Made by a program: the position numbers and the translations under genes
Source of the DNA: Clostridium drakei
Lineage (GTDB): Bacteria; Bacillota; Clostridia; Clostridiales; Clostridiaceae
Direction: 5' to 3'
NCBI RefSeq assembly: GCF_000633595.2
Contig: NZ_JIBU02000003.1
Location: forward strand, 62,001 to 126,000
Length of the DNA: 64,000 bases
Notes under the pieces: model-generated
Told to the model about the DNA's origin: nothing
The model's database searches: none
Seen by the model: the letters and a program-made list of their open reading frames with translations, nothing else
Shown here: positions 63,593 to 64,000 of the stretch, piece after piece
How the letters are laid out: every line of letters begins with the position of its first letter
How positions within the stretch are numbered: the stretch's first letter is position 1

Positions 63593-63853
63593 ATCCGATG
63601 CTTAGCATTGATAATGCCTCCACTTAAGTCTAAGAATCACTTGAGTACTATGGTAAATACAAATTATATTTTATTCACATGTTGTAGTAAATTTATGAAA
63701 AATATATGTTAATAATTTTAATATAAGATAGTTGTTATATTTGTAAATATAGTAAAAGTTTTAAAATGAAATATAATTATGATAAAATATGGTTAATAAT
63801 GTATAATAGATATAAAAATGTTTATTTATTAATAAAACATGGGGGAGTATTCT

Positions 63854-64000
63854 ATGAAATACACTTTAAAGGATAGAATTAAGTTTGTTGAGCAAATTAA
63901 TTCAAGCAATAAAACTGCAGTTGCCATATTCAGTTTCCCAGATTTAATTGTTTTAGAAGCAAACAAGAATTACTTGAACTTTTTAAACAATTCATATAAT
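63854..64000 (+). CDS. Start of a gene cut by the window edge (possible PAS-domain protein)
   Basis: 49 codons from the ATG at 63854 after GGGGGAG. The peptide (I-A... F-S-F-P-D-L-I-V-L-E-A-N-K-N-Y-L-N-F-L) looks like the first strands of a PAS domain with the usual E-A-N-x-x-Y-L turn. Many clostridial sensor kinases or regulators start this way. The remainder is outside the window. Confidence 0.5.
   Translation, partial: MKYTLKDRIKFVEQINSSNKTAVAIFSFPDLIVLEANKNYLNFLNNSYN

Larger units (their letters stand above)
63485..63853. other. Intergenic region with two terminators
   Basis: No gene seen. Terminators lie at 63495-63527 and 63557-63592; the rest is the AT-rich promoter region of the last gene. 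Confidence 0.5.

Overview
The window looks like a chromosomal segment of a low-GC, spore-forming, anaerobic Firmicute, most likely a Clostridium or close relative. The DNA is AT-rich, coding regions are dense, ribosome binding sites are strong (AGGAGG-like), GTG and TTG starts are common, and intrinsic terminators are plentiful. Anaerobic Fe-S flavoenzymes and SpoVA-family proteins fit the same picture. The species cannot be fixed by reading alone. No tRNA, rRNA or CRISPR array was seen.

Layout. (1) 1-4.3 kb: a type VII secretion (LXG/WXG) toxin locus with two small helical partners, a large effector, two related membrane proteins that are candidate immunity proteins, and debris of a second effector copy. 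(2) 4.4-10 kb: housekeeping and accessory genes: an aldo/keto reductase with ferredoxin domain, a DUF1540 protein behind a possible attenuator, a LysE exporter with a MocR regulator, and an RlmD-type rRNA methyltransferase. (3) 10-13.7 kb: a GC-richer, probably transferred cassette (ferredoxin-nitroreductase, double SnoaL protein, SDR, WYL regulator) with two matching operator palindromes. (4) 13.8-20.6 kb: a decayed defence-island-like region. It has a type I restriction hsdR with two nonsense codons, an intact PC4-like / Xre / ImmA-IrrE peptidase / PIN-like module, and a second copy of that module eroded by deletions at short direct repeats. (5) 20.6-28.3 kb: a TetR regulator with an alpha/beta hydrolase, then an enoate-reductase-like flavoenzyme, two SpoVA-family membrane proteins and a zinc alcohol dehydrogenase, with a LysR regulator.

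(6) 28.8-37.8 kb: an acid-sugar catabolic operon (DUF1537 kinase, Fe-alcohol dehydrogenase, DapA-like lyase, PdxA-like dehydrogenase, 2-hydroxyacid dehydrogenase, MFS importer) divergent from a PrpR-like regulator whose AAA domain looks degenerate. (7) 38-42 kb: a chemoreceptor, another hydroxyacid dehydrogenase and gene fragments. (8) 42.2-48.8 kb: an L-rhamnose operon (rhaB, rhaA, rhaD, rhaM, transporter) followed by an AraC regulator. (9) 48.8-54.9 kb: MarR/esterase/amidohydrolase/M20 hydrolase, then ArsR, a frameshifted metallo-hydrolase and a CGGC-domain protein. (10) 55-60.5 kb: an aldonate (probably xylonate-type) pathway of GntP permease, YjhG/YagF-like dehydratase and aldolase, divergent from an IclR regulator. 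(11) 60.7-64 kb: a PadR regulator divergent from a second enoate-reductase-like enzyme, then the start of a truncated gene that may encode a PAS protein.

Overall this is a carbon-scavenging region (rhamnose, aldonic and four-carbon acid sugars, unsaturated acids or aldehydes), each unit with its own regulator, interspersed with competition and defence genes, several of them broken. The most promising candidate for an undescribed system is the Xre / ImmA-IrrE / PIN-like module with its attached PC4-like gene and decaying second copy.
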